Notes: generated by a model from the sequence alone, not told the origin. A stretch of DNA of 64,000 nt from Azadirachta indica (GCA_022749755.1 CM040447.1:10038087-10102086), one strand, 5' to 3'. Counted from the first letter of the stretch, positions 1 to 13,072 are shown. Program-made: numbers and translations.

Positions 1-174
1 TTTACTTTACACATCTCATTTGCTACATGTTATCCGTTTGGCACTATTAGTTGCAAACTCTTGTTATTTAGTTGTCTGTTTTGGAATACTTACTTCTCAT
101 GCATTGTGGCTTAATGGTATTTATTTTCATACTTTGCTAGTCAAATTTAACAACTCTATGTTTGATTTTCTAGA

Positions 175-2200
175 TATGCTAAAAGCAAGAGAGTCTCAGC
201 CTTCACTTTTAAGGAGTGAGGCTACGATAACAGCAATCACAGAGCCTTAATCCTCATCAAGAGGTTATGGTAAGCACCGTAAAGTGCCAATAGGGAGAAC
301 CCTCTCTAAAGCTATGGACGAAAGTTCTAGAGGTGGTGAAGGGCAAGCTGAGGTAGACGCCTCTTCTTGCAAGGCTTTCTTTTTTAGAAAATTAAGTAAC
401 CTCAATGATAAAGAATATATCGAAAACATTCCTCCATTTGTGAAGTTGGCTCTTCCGAAGCCCAGATTCAAGCCTACTCGACCAGGCCCTAATGAAGTGT
501 TATTTCATCGCATGTCATTTCAGTACGGTTTAAGGCTTCCAATACAGCCGTTCTTTGTTCGAATCTTAAGCAGGCTAGGTTTGGCTTCGGCTCAATTTAA
601 GTCTATGGCTTGGAGCAACTTGGTAAAGCTATACATCCTTTGGAAGGAGGTTTTAGGGATTGGCTTAATTTTTTAGGATATTTAAAAGAGCTTCACCATC
701 ACCACTGCCCTTAATAAGCTAGGCTCCTACTACTTGAGGACGTATAGAAATTAGCCTCATGTGGTCCCCCTAGGTGAACTTAAACATATCTAAAAAGATT
801 TAGGACAATCTCTAGTTCATAACTTCAGGTGATTGGGGATGTATATTGATTAAGGATAGGGAAACTTACTCCATTCCCACTCAATTTCAATAGGCAGGTA
901 AAGTTCTTGAACTTTAATTTCTCTAGTATGGTTATTCTTCTTTCACTTGTTTAGTTGGATTGTATGTTATGTATAAATGTAGACACGTAGCTTGGCTTAG
1001 GATATTGATATAAAAATGGTTAGAGAGTATTTAGTGGCTAACCCTTCTAAGACTAACTTGCTTGATGATCACTGGCTCGTGAAGGCAAGATTGATTCCTT
1101 CTCTTTCTTTAGGTAATTCTTTTGCCATCCATTTTTATCTTTAGTATTGTGAGCTTTAGTAAATATTCTCTCTTTTTTAGAACTGGTCCTTTGACACTGA
1201 TGGTGCAGGAAGTTCAGGAAGTATAATCCTTACACCATTTGAGACAAGTAAAAGGAAGACTAAGAGGAACAAAACTAATCGAACTTTCTTGGATCTAAAG
1301 TGCAAAAGGGTTGCCAAGGTCGAGAAGGCAGTTAGCGGGGGAATCTACCATAAGAATGAGCATGATTGGTGAGTTTAGCGCTCTTTCAAGTGTGTTCTCT
1401 CTTAATCCTAATTAAGCAAAGAAGGTTGAGGGCCTAGGATGGACTCCCCTTACTTGCCACCCAGTTAAGCGATGTCCTTGGCAATCATTTTGCCCGTATT
1501 ACTAGGAAACTCCCTCTATTAAAATAATTTCTCCAAATTTCGGACTCAGAGAGTGGTTTTGAGTTGGCTAAGCTGGATCTCGGCCAAGCATTGGATGTAG
1601 CATCTCAGTTGTTTCTTCAGGTAGAAAGCTTAATTGTGTTCATTTCTCTCATTTTCGTTTTTACTCTTTCTTTCTTTTTTCTTCTGTTGATGACTTATCC
1701 TTATTATCCACTTGATCAGGGAGCTTTTCTTATCGTCTCCGAAGACAAGTTCAAGGATATGATTGCCTTATTTGATCTCCTAACTAAAGTAGAAGTCAGG
1801 TGACTCGACTTACTCGAAGTATGAAGGATAAGAAAGCTCAGGTCTTCAAGCACAACTCTAAATTAAAGTAGGTAAAATCAATGAATTTCAATAGAAGGCA
1901 AATAAGTTGAAAGTTGAAGCGGGATCCAACCTTGAGAACAAATATCGATTTGCTTAAGTAGTAGAAAATTCTCAAACTTAAATCTAAACTTTATAGAGTT
2001 TAAGTTGGATCGTGCTGCATTTATGGCCAAGTTTGAGTTGTCCCATCCGGCTGGTGAGGCAAGGGCTTCTCAATAGTGTGCCTTGGAGCATTTACTAGAT
2101 TTGGAGGCTTCCCCTTTACTTCTGTTTGTAAGGGGAATGATCAAAAGGATGACAATGATATGGGATCTGATGTGGGAAAGAAAGATGATGACTGATTATG
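175..2200 (+). pseudogene. Intron-bearing ORF resembling the 'putative gypsy type transposon' domain, antisense to the neighbouring retroelement
   Basis: Residues encoded at about 284-676 (PGPNEVLFHRMSFQYGLRLP, then a segment ending NLVKLYILWKE) resemble the plant 'putative gypsy type transposon' domain (Transposase_28-like). The reading is split by likely GT-AG introns: a 3' splice site near 174, introns 1113-1180 and 1621-1719, and a donor at 1369. Removing 1621-1719 keeps the frame exactly (phase 0, Q then GAFLIVSEDK). An in-frame TAA at 248-250 and further stops after 676 show it is broken. It lies beyond the integrase end of the Tat-type element and points the other way. Extra ORFs in antisense position are known for Tat-lineage elements, so I infer it belongs to that element; it could instead be a separate decayed repeat. 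The left edge of the window may cut it. Confidence 0.55.
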
Positions 2201-3419
2201 CTTTGTGCTCAACAGCTATTTATCTAATTATTCTTCTCATGTAATTCTTTATTTTGCTTTAGCACTTGTATCTTTTGCTTTTTTATGTTTCTTGTACTTG
2301 TATATTGATGTTTGCCTTGAATGCTAATTTGTTGTTTAAACTTATGGTTGCATTTGAATTTGATTACATTGGCTTTTGTTGCAACTATCTCTAGCGAATA
2401 TTCCCCTTTTGTTTGACTTTATTTTCGCCTTCGGTTGCCTGTTTCATCTGTACTAGTTGAACTTTTCGATTTTGTATTGATACTAGCATGCTTTAATTAT
2501 AGATGCAGTCAAACTTATGCAACAAGTGTCCCTCTTTTAGTTGGAACACAAATGATTTCTTTATAGGGTCTTGGTGACTTATACGTCCCAGGAATCCCTC
2601 TTTACCTAAGATAATCATCCTACCTAACTTACATATCTCATTATATAGTTTCATAAATAACGTAGCATTTCGTAAATAAAATGAAATATAACTATAATAT
2701 GGCGAACATATATTGTGGTGAAAGAAAATGTATTCATTCATTCACGAGGATAAAATATGTGACATCCCAACTAGAAAAGTACAATAAGCAACTTTCTATA
2801 GTGACATATTCCTTTAAAATGCGTACATAAAGTAAAGCAATGTAGTAACAATTTACAACATCTCAGGAACACACAAAATAAGCATAGCCACTAAGAACTT
2901 TGGAGGAATTATAAAACGAAGACAAAAGAAGGGAAAAAATGCTAATGATCAAGCTCAAGTGGGATCATTGGTCGATATTCCTTGATTGCTTGGTCACATT
3001 TCCATTAAAGTGAGCAAGTCTATAAACCCTAGTTTTGACGACCTTCGCAAAGCAGAATGGTTCTTTCAAAGTTTCAGAGAACTTGGTGAAACCTCCTTCT
3101 TAGATTCCAATGATTGCCTTCCTCAATAATATATCACTTTTTGTGAAGCTTTGAGGTTTGATCTTGGCATTATAATACTTGGCAATCTTTTATGGATATG
3201 TTGCCGACCTGACCTAGACTTAATCCTGCTTTTCTTCTAATAAGTCGAGGGCAGCCCCCAACTGAGATATATTACTAACTTTGTTGAAATGGAGGGTACT
3301 GAAAGTAAGCATGCTCACTTCAGCAAGTATTATCAATTTGGTGTCGAAAGCTTAAATGTATAGGGTCTCTTCAGCGGCTGTTTTAAAGATGGTGTGATAT
3401 GCCTACAAAAACTTAACAA

Positions 3420-3790
3420 GATCATTTACCAAGACTTTTTTCATGCTACTCAATTTCTTCTTCAATAGATTCTTGATCACTTCATTTGTTGCCTCAACTT
3501 GCCAATTTGATTGAGGGTAAGTGGGCGAAGTATATTAGCTCTTAATCTTTTATGTTTAACAAAAGTTTCTATTTTTGCCTACTTCATGAAGCAGACCACT
3601 ACAACTATAGTGAACATGACTTAACCTCGCCTTGCTAAGAGGCATCCAATCAAGTCAATCCCCCATTAAATAGAAGGACAAGGTGTATTGAGTGTTGTCA
3701 AGTTATTAAATGGAACCTTGATTGTCTTGCAGTGCTTTCGGCAAGTAGGGCAAGTCCACAAGATGACCTGAGAAATCTTCTTGCATAGTC
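3420..3790 (-). pseudogene. Integrase fragment (Tat-type gypsy)
   Basis: Minus-strand reading shows the end of the zinc-binding region (CPTCRKHCKTIKVPFNNL), the core start GIDLIGCLLARRG with the first catalytic Asp, and after erosion AHYPQSNWQVEATNEVIKNL with the catalytic Glu. The spacing between them fits an integrase core that has lost sequence and picked up stops. It would have inserted the element's cDNA into the chromosome. Confidence 0.7.
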
Positions 3791-4139
3791 AGCCAATAAA
3801 ATCTTCGGCATAAAACTTTGTAGGCCAATGATCTTCGTCCTAAATGGTTCCTGCATGATCATTCATAAATCTCCCATAAGACGTAATCTGCCTTATCTAG
3901 GTGTAGACATCTAAGGTAGGATATGGAAAAACTTTGTCTATAAAACACTTCGTCAATTATACAATACTTGAGTTTGCTTGCCACCTCTTCGTTTTATCGA
4001 AAGTGATTAACTGAACAATAGGATCCATCTAGCACGGGGTGTTAGAAATACAATCAGCAACCTTAGCACTTTCTTCTATAAATGACTTGGACAAGACTTC
4101 AACTAATATTATTTCAGGTAAGCATGTATCTCCCAAGGA

Positions 4140-4884
4140 TGCCAACATTGATATCATATCAGGTCTAAACTTCTTCTCCCTTGGAATATGCTATAACCTA
4201 ATTTGTTTAAACTATTCTACTAGTTCCTTGGTTTTCCTTAAGTAGGCTATCTTGTTACTTCTTTAGGCTTGGTACTCGTCATCAACCTAGTAAACGATGA
4301 GCTGCGAATTACTATTAAGTTCTAACCTTTACACCCCCAAACACTTCGCCATCTTGAGCCCAGCAATCAGTGCCTCATACTCAATTTAAAATCCTTGAAT
4401 CAGCTCACGTTAGATGATTCATCTATATGAAGGATGCATACTGAGGTAGTTTTAGCTTCATAACTTTCACTTAGGTTTACACCTAGTTTCAAGCTTTCTA
4501 AGTCATAGGTAAAATCAGCAACAAAATCAACCATGACTTGACCTTTGATAACATTTCATAGGCACTAACAAATGTTGAACTTACTAAGTTTCATTCACCA
4601 TTCATAAGCCTTCCCAAACTTTCTGACTTATGAAGGATCTGTCTAAATAGGAAGATTGTGACAAAAGTGATAGGTAAGCTTGAAAATACGGCCTCACCTT
4701 TTTATATGACACAACAAGTGCCAATGCTGGCTACTCTTGCTTGGGATACCTCTTCTTCAATATTGATCAATGCTTTACTGGCACAGTACACAGGTTTCTG
4801 CAATCCTCCTTCCACTTCTTGAATCAGAATCAAACTCACCATGATTTTAGAAACTACTAGATACAGCAGTGGATGGTCTCCCAC
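4140..4884 (-). pseudogene. Tandem RNase H remnants: gypsy RNase H plus Tat-specific second RNase H
   Basis: 4884-4702 reads LYLVVSKIMVSLILIQEVEG then KPVYCASKALINIEEE, the RNase H region that follows gypsy RT. About 4560-4140 gives KGQVMVDFVADFTYD, a HIDESSNV stretch in the place of the usual VDGSSN box, and (after frameshifts) pieces matching EYEALIAGLKMAK and the N-S-QLIV acid box. This second RNase H, of the archaeal-like type acquired by Tat elements, supports the lineage call. Both domains would degrade the RNA strand of the RNA-DNA hybrid during reverse transcription; both are broken. Confidence 0.6.
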
Positions 4885-5209
4885 TTAAGGCTTAGCCAAG
4901 ATCTGTAGATTAGTTAAATAAGCTTTTAGTTCTTAGAATGCTTGCTCACAACTTCATCTTATTGTTGCCCTAAGCCCTTTTTATAAGTGACATCTATCTG
5001 TGCATTATGATACAAATTAACTCAAAATGGCAACTTTCTTGACTAAGCTTTAGATCTCTTTAGTCATTTGTGGCGACCTCATCTCTAACATGGCCTTGAT
5101 CTTTTCTGGGTATGCTTTTATCCCCCTCTATTACCCTATATAACCTAGAAACTTCCCTGCTACTACTAAAAGGCATATTTCTCCGAATTAAGTTGCATAC
5201 TAAATTTTT

Positions 5210-5755
5210 GAAACATCAAAATTCCTTCTAAAGTAGGATATGTGCTTATCTATCTTAATCGACTTAGTGATCATGTCATTCACATAGATTTCTATATTCT
5301 TTCCTATATGATCCTTGAATAGCTTGTATATTAGATGTTGGTAAGTAACCCTCGTATTCTGAAAACCTAAAGGCATCACTTTGTAATAGTAGAGGCCTTT
5401 GTTCGTAGTGAAGGAGGTTCCTTTCTCATCTAATACGTATATTTGAACCCAGTTGTAATTAGAAAGGTGTCTACGAAGCTCAATAATTCATGCCCAACTG
5501 TAGCATCAATTAGCTAAACTTAAGAACAGGAAGCTATCTTTGGGACATGTTTTTCTTAAGTCGGTGAAATAAACACACATATGCCATTTCCTATTTCAAA
5601 GAAACTCAATCCGAGTATTTTGCCTCACGAATGAATTCAAATTGGAGTAACTTATCAACTTTCTCTTCAATTGCATCATAATGATCTTGATTCAAAGCCT
5701 ACTACTCTTGTCGAATCGAGCAGTAAGCGAGATCCACGTTAAGCTGATAAGAGAT
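5210..5755 (-). pseudogene. Reverse transcriptase fragment with altered catalytic motif (Tat-type gypsy)
   Basis: Reading the minus strand gives, in order, LNVDLAYCSIRQE, DAIEEKVDKLLQFEFIREA, a broken middle, then GLYYYKVMPLGFQNTRVTYQ and KNIEIYVNDMITKS. These are the finger, palm and catalytic blocks of gypsy reverse transcriptase. The catalytic YVDD box reads YVND here (Asn codon 5280-5278), which should abolish polymerase activity. Several stops and frameshifts lie between the blocks. RNase H follows on the same strand. Confidence 0.75.
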
Positions 5756-6175
5756 AGTTTTAGGGTCAATACTGGGCATGTTACTATGACTATAAGTGAA
5801 TACATATAAGTATTCTTTGAGAAGCTCAACTAATAACATTTTGGTCTCCGAGGTGAGCTGAGATTCCACCTTGATTATCCGAGCTGAATCATCCTCACTG
5901 ATCTGGACTACCTCTGAGTCTTCTATGGGTTCTCCTCATTATTCTATCTAATCGAAAATAGAAACCTAATTGCACTTTTTTATTGAGGTGGCATAGCACC
6001 TTCTTACAACTTGTTGGTCCCCCTTAACAACTCCCACTCAGTCCTTAATTAGAGACTTTAGTTTTAAATGATAAATAGATATGATCCCTTTCATTGACTT
6101 GAAGAATGGAGGCTGTAAAATGATGTTATAAGGGCTGGGACAGTCCACAATTACAAAGTTGATTACGATGATAAG

Positions 6176-6484
6176 TTAGGTAAGATCTTCTTCAATGGTT
6201 ATTGGCAAAGTGATCCTTCCACATGACATTAGCTGGTCTTTAGTGAACTTGTTGAAGGAGGTGGCTAGCCACTTTATCCTAGTTGAGATCAGACCCAACT
6301 TGTTAAAAACCATTTTAAAAAGGATGTCCATTGAGCTTCCTTTATCTATAAGTATCCAGACCACATCTTTACCTACAATTTTCAGAGTAGTCACCATAGC
6401 ATCGTCATATAGGTATGCCATGTCTCGAGTATCTTTATCTGTAAACATAATAGGGGTGAAAACTACTTTAGGTAGCTTTGGCAT
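6176..6484 (-). pseudogene. Retrotransposon aspartic protease fragment (Tat-type gypsy)
   Basis: A 102-residue open segment contains MFTDKDTRDMAYLYDDAMV, then VWILIDKGSSMDILF, which aligns with the active site of gypsy proteases (normally a D-T/S-G-SS core). The catalytic Asp is present, but the next residue is Lys in place of Thr/Ser. Just upstream on the same strand, about 6812-6715, is the gag end with the DFHKYYRPNIVDCFNLREQI stretch that precedes the protease in these elements. The protease would process the Gag-Pol polyprotein. The fragment lacks a start and is part of the decayed element. Confidence 0.7.
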
Positions 6485-7659
6485 TCTTTCAGTAAAGTTG
6501 ACCTTATGATAACATCGAGATAAGGTAAGGTCTCTAGCGTGAGCCTTCCTTACTCAGTTGGAGTCTCTGACTAAGGTGGGCCCCTCTACTGATCGTATTC
6601 ACAAGATTTCTATCCTTAATCAGCTAGAATCCTTGTTGGCCTAAGTCCTTCTTGAGCTTTCTCTTGACTGATTGGCCCTTGGGGATTTTCTCTCACTTTT
6701 ATAAGAATTACTTGTAGTACCCATTGTTGATTAAGTTCTTAATTTGCTCCCTCAAATTGAAGCAATCTACAATGTTAGGTCTATAGTATTTATGAAAATC
6801 GTAATACTTTCTCTAACTTCTCTTAAAAAGCGAGGTGGTCAATTTGGGCAACTTCGTCAAGAGACTTTGTTGCTTATAGTGTAGAATACTTACTTTCTTG
6901 AGACATTCAAGGGGTGGTAAGTTAGCGCAGGGGTAGCTTTCCCTTCTCTACTTGGTGGATGAAATGTATCTCCAAACTATAGCAAAAGTTAAGACTTCAA
7001 TGCTTCTGGTGTTGATAGAGGTAGGGGCCTTTAGGGTAATAGCACCCTTTAGCTTTCTTGCTGATGAGGGATTAGTCCTTATTAAGAAGGGACAGGCTAA
7101 GTGGCCTGGTATCTTACTTCTTATCCTTACTCTTTTTATTCAGGTCTTCAGGACTCTTTCTCTCTCTTTCCCTTTTAATTTTGCGTTTTTTCTTAATGCC
7201 AATTTGCTTTATGGCACAGTCATATGGTTCCAGTATAAGGTGAGCGGCCTCTCCTTAAAAGATATCTATAAAGGTCTAGTGGGAAGGTTGTGTAAAAAAT
7301 TCCTTAAAGTTTCCATCTCTTCGTAAACTCTCGTTTGCATTACTTTATCATAGCAATGCTTCATTACTCAAACAATGGCTTTGACCTGTTTTGCTTGATA
7401 TATTAAAGAGATAAGAGATCCTTGCTGGGCAGTTTTACCCTTGAAAATGCCAAATAAACTTACTAGTAAGGATAGCGAAATCTTGGATACTTCCCAATGA
7501 GAGTTTCTTGCATCAGGTTATGGTCGGCTTACTCAAGGTGGTTGAGGACATCTTGCATGTCACCTTATCTAGTATCCCTTGTACAAGCATTAAATTCTGA
7601 AAACTTCCACATATGCCATTAGATCTAACACTATTGTAGGAATTGATGAATGTTTAAAA

Positions 7660-9060
7660 CTGTAGGTTTATCAAGAGAAATATTATGATTTACACTTAAT
7701 AATGTCCTTCTATTCCCTAATAATGAAGCATATTCCTTTATATTAAATTGTAAAACATGAATTGGACTAAATAGTCGGTTTTGCGCAAGTTTCATATAAT
7801 GAGCGTATCTTTCAATCCAAATCATCAATTGATATGATTTTTAGGCTAGACAAATATAAACTCATCATTTCACAACTTTGTAAGCCAAAGGTTGGACCAG
7901 TTCGAGCAATAAATGGAACGCAATTGGGCTTTAATAGAACTTAAGCGTATCTCTGAACCAGCCCAACATGCTTCTGTATTTGAGCCGTATCCCCCTAAAT
8001 ACGTAACAAAAAATTATATGGTTGGGTGATTTAGAAAGCTGAGAAAGGGATCTAAATCTTTTATGTTTTGCACTTTCTCAAATTTCAACTGATCGGCTAC
8101 CAAAAAGAGCTATCATTCTAAAAGGGCGGTGGAGAAATGCGACTTGAACATCTCTGCCTATTTTCAACACAACTCACGGTCTAAAACAACAATAAGGATG
8201 AGATATGGACCATTAGAAAGATGTGTCATCCACCTACAACTTTGAAGATGGTTATTTTACGAAATTCGGTGGTTTTTATGGTAAAAAATATGTTGGAATT
8301 TGGTAGAGTGTGATTAATTGAAAATTGACAAAATTATGTTCACACATGTGAAATGTCTTTTGTTTTACCTATATAAAGGAAGATGTGGAAGTGAGGAGGG
8401 AGAGAATTTTACCATTTCTGTTTTCTTTTTGTAATTTGAACTTTAATTAAATGATGTATTTTTAATTTCGTAATTAAGGTTAAGGGTGAACTTTTAATGA
8501 TTTTATATTTTTGTTCTTTGATCTTTTGTTTTGTTCTTCATTGTCAATTTTTTTATTGATTGACTATTATATTTTGCAAGTGATTTTGAATTGTTAGAAA
8601 CCTTGATTCATTGTTAATAAATGGTACATTGAATGCTTGGATGTTTTCTACATATTAAGAGTAAGGCAACTTATAGTTTTTCACCATCAATTAAAAGGTA
8701 AGTTTTTTGATTTCTTTGTGCTTAAATGTTTTATTTTTTTATCATCCAATTAAGATTACTTCTTTTGATTCTTAATTGTGTTTTTATTTAAAAAAAAAAA
8801 GATCAAGAATAAGTTCTATATAAATCATTAAAATGGATCCCTAATGCCATAATATATAATAATATTGAATTAAAATTTGACAATAAGCAAATTCATTCCA
8901 TTTCTTATAATATTTGAATATTTGGACTTGTAATATTTAGACCTTTAGACTTGTGGACTCAATATAACGTATTCCCTGTGAACCGACACTTGGACTTCCG
9001 AATTTTATTACTTGAGACAACCTATATTTGAAAGTTACAACCTTTAAGTTGTAGCATGAA
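7660..9060. other. AT-rich stretch without a recognised gene
   Basis: No coding region is recognisable. A minus-strand open stretch at 7828-7631 (65 codons) matches nothing I know. At about 8369-8376 there is a TATA-like CTATATAAAG followed by a purine-rich run, which could be a decayed LTR promoter, but no second copy is seen in the window. Confidence 0.3.
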
Positions 9061-9430
9061 TCAAGATGTAGCATCTTGAATTTCGCAAGTAAGGTGGCAT
9101 TTTTCACCGTGTCAATGAAGGGGTGCTAAAGTCACCCATGATGTCAAGCAAGCTAGGCTCCATTTTGCTTGACTTGAATTTTGTCATCTCTTCCTGCATA
9201 TCAAGAATTATTTCTGCAAACATTCCATACAAGAGGGTTCGAGATTATTACCTTCTCCTTGATGTCTTACCATCAAAGAGTATCTCAAGTGGCCACGTAC
9301 AAATCCTATAAGCTGATTTCTTGGCGCATCCAATCAGTTGCTGGTAGTGGACCGATAGTCATTACGGTGACTTCTAGGCAGCTAGTAGATGTTCGTCCTC
9401 AACTAGGATAGTCCCAACTAAGCACCTTGT
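9060..9430 (-). other. Possible displaced gag-like fragment
   Basis: More GC-rich than its surroundings. The minus strand reads MQEEMTKFKSSKMEPSLLDI near 9200-9140, vaguely like the coiled N-terminal part of a gypsy Gag. It may be the separated start of the Tat element to its left, with AT-rich sequence inserted between. Weak call; it may be unrelated. Confidence 0.2.
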
Positions 9431-10280
9431 TGACTAGGAGTGGTTCGTAAATAAATTATTATTATTAATTCTGCCAATTTGGCCTTACTTAAAAACCATT
9501 ATAGAGTAAGACCAAATTTTACTTTACTCAAAAATCATTTTTTAGGTGATGTCAAATTTTGCCTTACCAAAAAAATGAATTTAAGGTGAAAGACCTACAC
9601 CTAAAAATCACACGACATCTTCTTCAATCTCCATATAACTCTTCACATCATCAAATCATCCATACTTTTGCATTCAAATATGAATGCAACAACCAATCAA
9701 TAAAATTTAAATTTAAATTAACACTTTTTACATCTTAATTAATATGAATATAAATCCACATTTGCATAAATCATTGTTTTGTAATTATTACATCTTTATA
9801 CAGATGTAAAACACGTGCCTCTATATAAATAAATCACTCAACGTTGATGTCCAAGAGATCGTTGTGAAAACCACTGCTAATACCATCCATTGTTCATTGG
9901 CTACGGTCGCCATTACTGCTGAAGAGGGGATATTGGGAGAGGAGAGTTTGGTTGTTTGTCAAAGTGTAGTTAGTAAGAAGGGAAAGAAAAAGTTACAAGT
10001 GATTTTGTTAAAAAGTGTATATGGCTAGTGAGTGCAATTTTGTCTGAAAAATATATATTGGGCTAAGTTGATAAAAAAATTTAAAAGGCTATTTACATCA
10101 ATTGAATTCGAATTATGACTATTTTGAAATTTTTCCAAACAAAATTGATGAATTTTTTGCAATCCAGTTACACAACAAAGCAATACCTGTTTTTCAACCA
10201 TAAACCCATAGCAAAAGCTGACGACCCATGTGCAGTAATAATTGTTGACAAAAGGAATAGAGTGCCCTTAAAAGCTTTTC

Positions 10281-10490
10281 AAGTCGTAAATTTTTTGAAA
10301 ATTTTTATTATAATATTTATATTTTATTTTTATCCATTTTTTAGGTTCGTATATAGTTTGACCTCTCTAACTTTATAAAGTTATCGATTTATCTCTTAAT
10401 GTATTAATTATTTTTAGAATATTAGTTGATTAATTTTACCTTTTAAAATATTTTGGTTAGTTATTCATTTTTAACTCTACACCTAATTGC
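10281..10490 (+). repeat. Copy of a short dispersed AT-rich repeat (shared with 57147-57386)
   Basis: The stretch with TTAGTTGATTAATTTTACC followed by CTACACCTAATTG is matched closely by 57290-57386 and the AT-rich sequence before it. This copy is older and lacks the GC-rich GGTGGCTGAGC end seen at 57147. Confidence 0.55.
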
Positions 10491-10499
10491 CAATACTTA

Positions 10500-12500
10500 A
10501 AACAAGGAATAGGACTAACTTTTGTCTTTTACCCTCTCATTTTTAATTTATTCTTCTTTTTTCTCTCTACCTATAAAATGAACTGATTTTTCTTGTCTTT
10601 TTTTCAAAAACCCATCACGTTGTGATTATGTTAATGTCATTAGCCAAGGCTGACATTGTGTATATTATCGTTGAGTTTTTACACATAAATCGAGGAGGCA
10701 ACTTCATTACATGCAGGCTACCTTTTTCAAATTCAAAAATTTTGTGCATCCAAACGTTATCATAAAAATATCACCAAAGATTCATAGACCAGAACACATG
10801 ACAAACACTCATCCAAAGCTCATCCACAATTCTTCACATCTACTAATGCAAGACTTACTAGTTTTAAGCAGTGCCTCATGCAACTATGATATTACAAGAA
10901 ATTAATGGGTTGTTGTTGGCCCAGACGTCTATGGGTGCAGGCTCCCAAGTCTATCATCGAAGGTCCAGGATTACAGCCTTGCATCTCAGATCCCAATACG
11001 AACCCAAAGCCTCAACAGTACAAGAGCACTATAAAGAACGGGCCGAGAACCGACAAGCCCGTAACTTGTGGAAAAATCCTAGTAGGAGCAACCTTCTAAC
11101 AACCCAATTAGAATCCAATTAAACTTCTCTGAGATCAATCCCGAACAACATTAAAATGTCCAGGCAGGCCTTTAGAAGCAGATCCTAGAATTTAGAGTGG
11201 ATATTTGGTTCCTTCCCAGAGAGAACACTCATAAGTTTCTACAAGAAATTCACTCGTTAATATTGAGAGAGCAAAACACCAATACCTACATATATAAAGA
11301 CACATAAAGTCATGTCCATATGCTAGTTATATATTATTAACCAAACATTTTAACAATTAATTTACAGGCTATATATATGTCAAATTAATTTACAAGTTAT
11401 ATATATATATGTCATAATTTTTACTTAATCAAACAGCTCACTATGTTAGTTCGGAAGTGAGATTTACTTTTCTTTTAGAGGCACGAATGTACATGATTGA
11501 TTGATAAGAGTAGACAAGTGAACCGTAAAAAATTCTATTTAGAATCCTAAATTGCAAATTAGTAAATAAATTTGGTAAATACTAGTTACTCTCCATATTT
11601 TCGTTCAATTACCGTTTACGTTAAAAAATACGCCTAAGCCCCTTAGTATAGCAAATTTCACATTAATTATTAATTTTTGAGTTTTAAGTTTTCACAACTG
11701 GATGATGCTAATTATGCATAAATATTTTATACAGACATTAGATGAATTATTAAATATATATATTTTTTTCTAAAATATCTAAATAATAATGAGAATAAAA
11801 TTATTTGATCAACAATAAATAAAAAAAAATGTGCAATTTTTTTAAAAGAAGCTCAATGTGAAAACAATGATTTTTTTAATTGAATGTAATTGTTTTTAAT
11901 TTCGACTATCAAAATAATTATTAAAAAATATATTTTTAGATTAATGTAAAAATTACAAAAATATATTCTATAATTAATTTTTACAAAATGTTTAATCTTT
12001 ATATTTTATTTTATTTTATTTTTGAAAAAATAGTTGAAGATAAACAAATTTATTATGTTATGACTACGACTTTTTTTCTAATCTCATTATTATATAATAT
12101 ATATTATTGATAACAAATTTTGTCATCTAATATTAATTAGTAAATTTATTTTTATGTGAAAAAAGAAAAAAGTTCTCCATTATCTATACTTTTCTTTTTT
12201 CTTTTTTAATTAGATCTCTCAGAATTTTTATTTTGATAATATTTTGATAGAGAAGTTAGTAATTTGGGATTTACTTTATTTCTATAGATTGGAATTTAGA
12301 TCCAATGATTAAAAAAGCTTACTTATTTTTGGAGCTCAACTTGCATGGCCTAGGGAAGAAAATAAAGGTCTAATGGGTGGAGAACTTTTTTCAACATATA
12401 AGGTTCGAAGACATTAGACTTAATAGGAGTCTCTTAGTTTCAATAGTTAGAAATTTTTTTCTAATTGTTGAAACTTTAACTTTTGGATCTATAATTCCTT
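10500..12500. other. Spacer, no gene recognised
   Basis: AT-rich sequence with one less AT-rich block at about 10880-11300. Overlapping plus-strand ORFs of 64 and 83 codons there do not resemble known proteins. The block could be a fragment of an LTR or other repeat, but nothing in the window pairs with it. Confidence 0.3.
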
Positions 12501-12507
12501 TTACTCT

Positions 12508-13064
12508 TGATGTTTCTTATTCTTCTTGACTTCATGTTAGTATTGTAAATATTTGTTTAATTACTTTTATCCTTCTAAACTTGATATTGGTGTCGTAAAG
12601 GTACATTGATTTTTGTCCTTTTTGACTAGATGATGGTACCATAGTAGTGTTTTGATTTTTGTCCTTATGGACTATACTAAATATCAGTATCGTGGTGGTA
12701 CATCATTTTGTTCTTTTAAACTATGTGTTAGTACTTTTAGCAGCACATGATTTTATTCTTTTTAACTATGTATTAGTACTTTAGTGGTATTTGATTTTAT
12801 TCTTTTGAACTACGTATTAGTACTTTAGTAGTACTTGATTTTGTTCTTCTAAACTACGTATTGGTATTTTGGTGGCACGTGACTTTATTCTTCTGAATTA
12901 TGTGTTAGTATTTTGGTGGCACGTGACTTTATTAATTTGAACTATGTGTTGGTACTTTGGTAGTACATTTTTTTATGTCCTTGTAAACAAGACTGATATC
13001 TCTTTGGTTTTTTTTTCTTCTTTTTTTTTTTGGTGTCTTTTTGGACAGGATGTGGTACTTCTTT
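12508..13064 (+). repeat. Minisatellite, about 44-bp unit, left part
   Basis: Roughly a dozen degenerate units repeat the pattern (G)ATTTT-TTCTT-T-AACTA-GTATTAGTACTTT-GTAGTAC. The central units between about 12,715 and 12,960 are 44 bp and most regular; outer units vary in length. The array continues on the far side of the hAT insertion (17320-17510), so it was one array before insertion. Confidence 0.7.
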
Positions 13065-13072
13065 GGTACAAT
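13065..13072. repeat. 8-bp target site duplication, left of hAT element
   Basis: GGTACAAT here and AGTACAAT at 17312-17319 match at 7 of 8 positions, the length expected for hAT insertions. Confidence 0.8.

Larger units (their letters stand above)
2500..7650 (-). mobile_element. Decayed Tat-lineage Ty3-gypsy retrotransposon (internal region)
   Basis: Minus-strand fragments occur in the gypsy order: gag C-terminus (about 6812-6715), aspartic protease (6484-6176), reverse transcriptase (about 5755-5210), RNase H (4884-4702), a second RNase H (about 4560-4140) and integrase (about 3790-3420). The second RNase H is diagnostic of the Tat lineage. Many stops and frameshifts interrupt it and no LTR was recognised. 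Its left end probably continues through the antisense ORF and out of the window. Upstream gag sequence to about 7650 is too eroded to read confidently. It cannot encode working proteins. Confidence 0.75.

Noticed and set aside
10871..11122. Overlapping plus-strand frames of 64 and 83 codons as genes
   Set aside because: Two frames over the same bases, no recognisable motif and no conservation within the window.
12508..13064. Regular repeats as a possible CRISPR array
   Set aside because: Units are contiguous and degenerate with no unique spacers, and the window is plant nuclear DNA.
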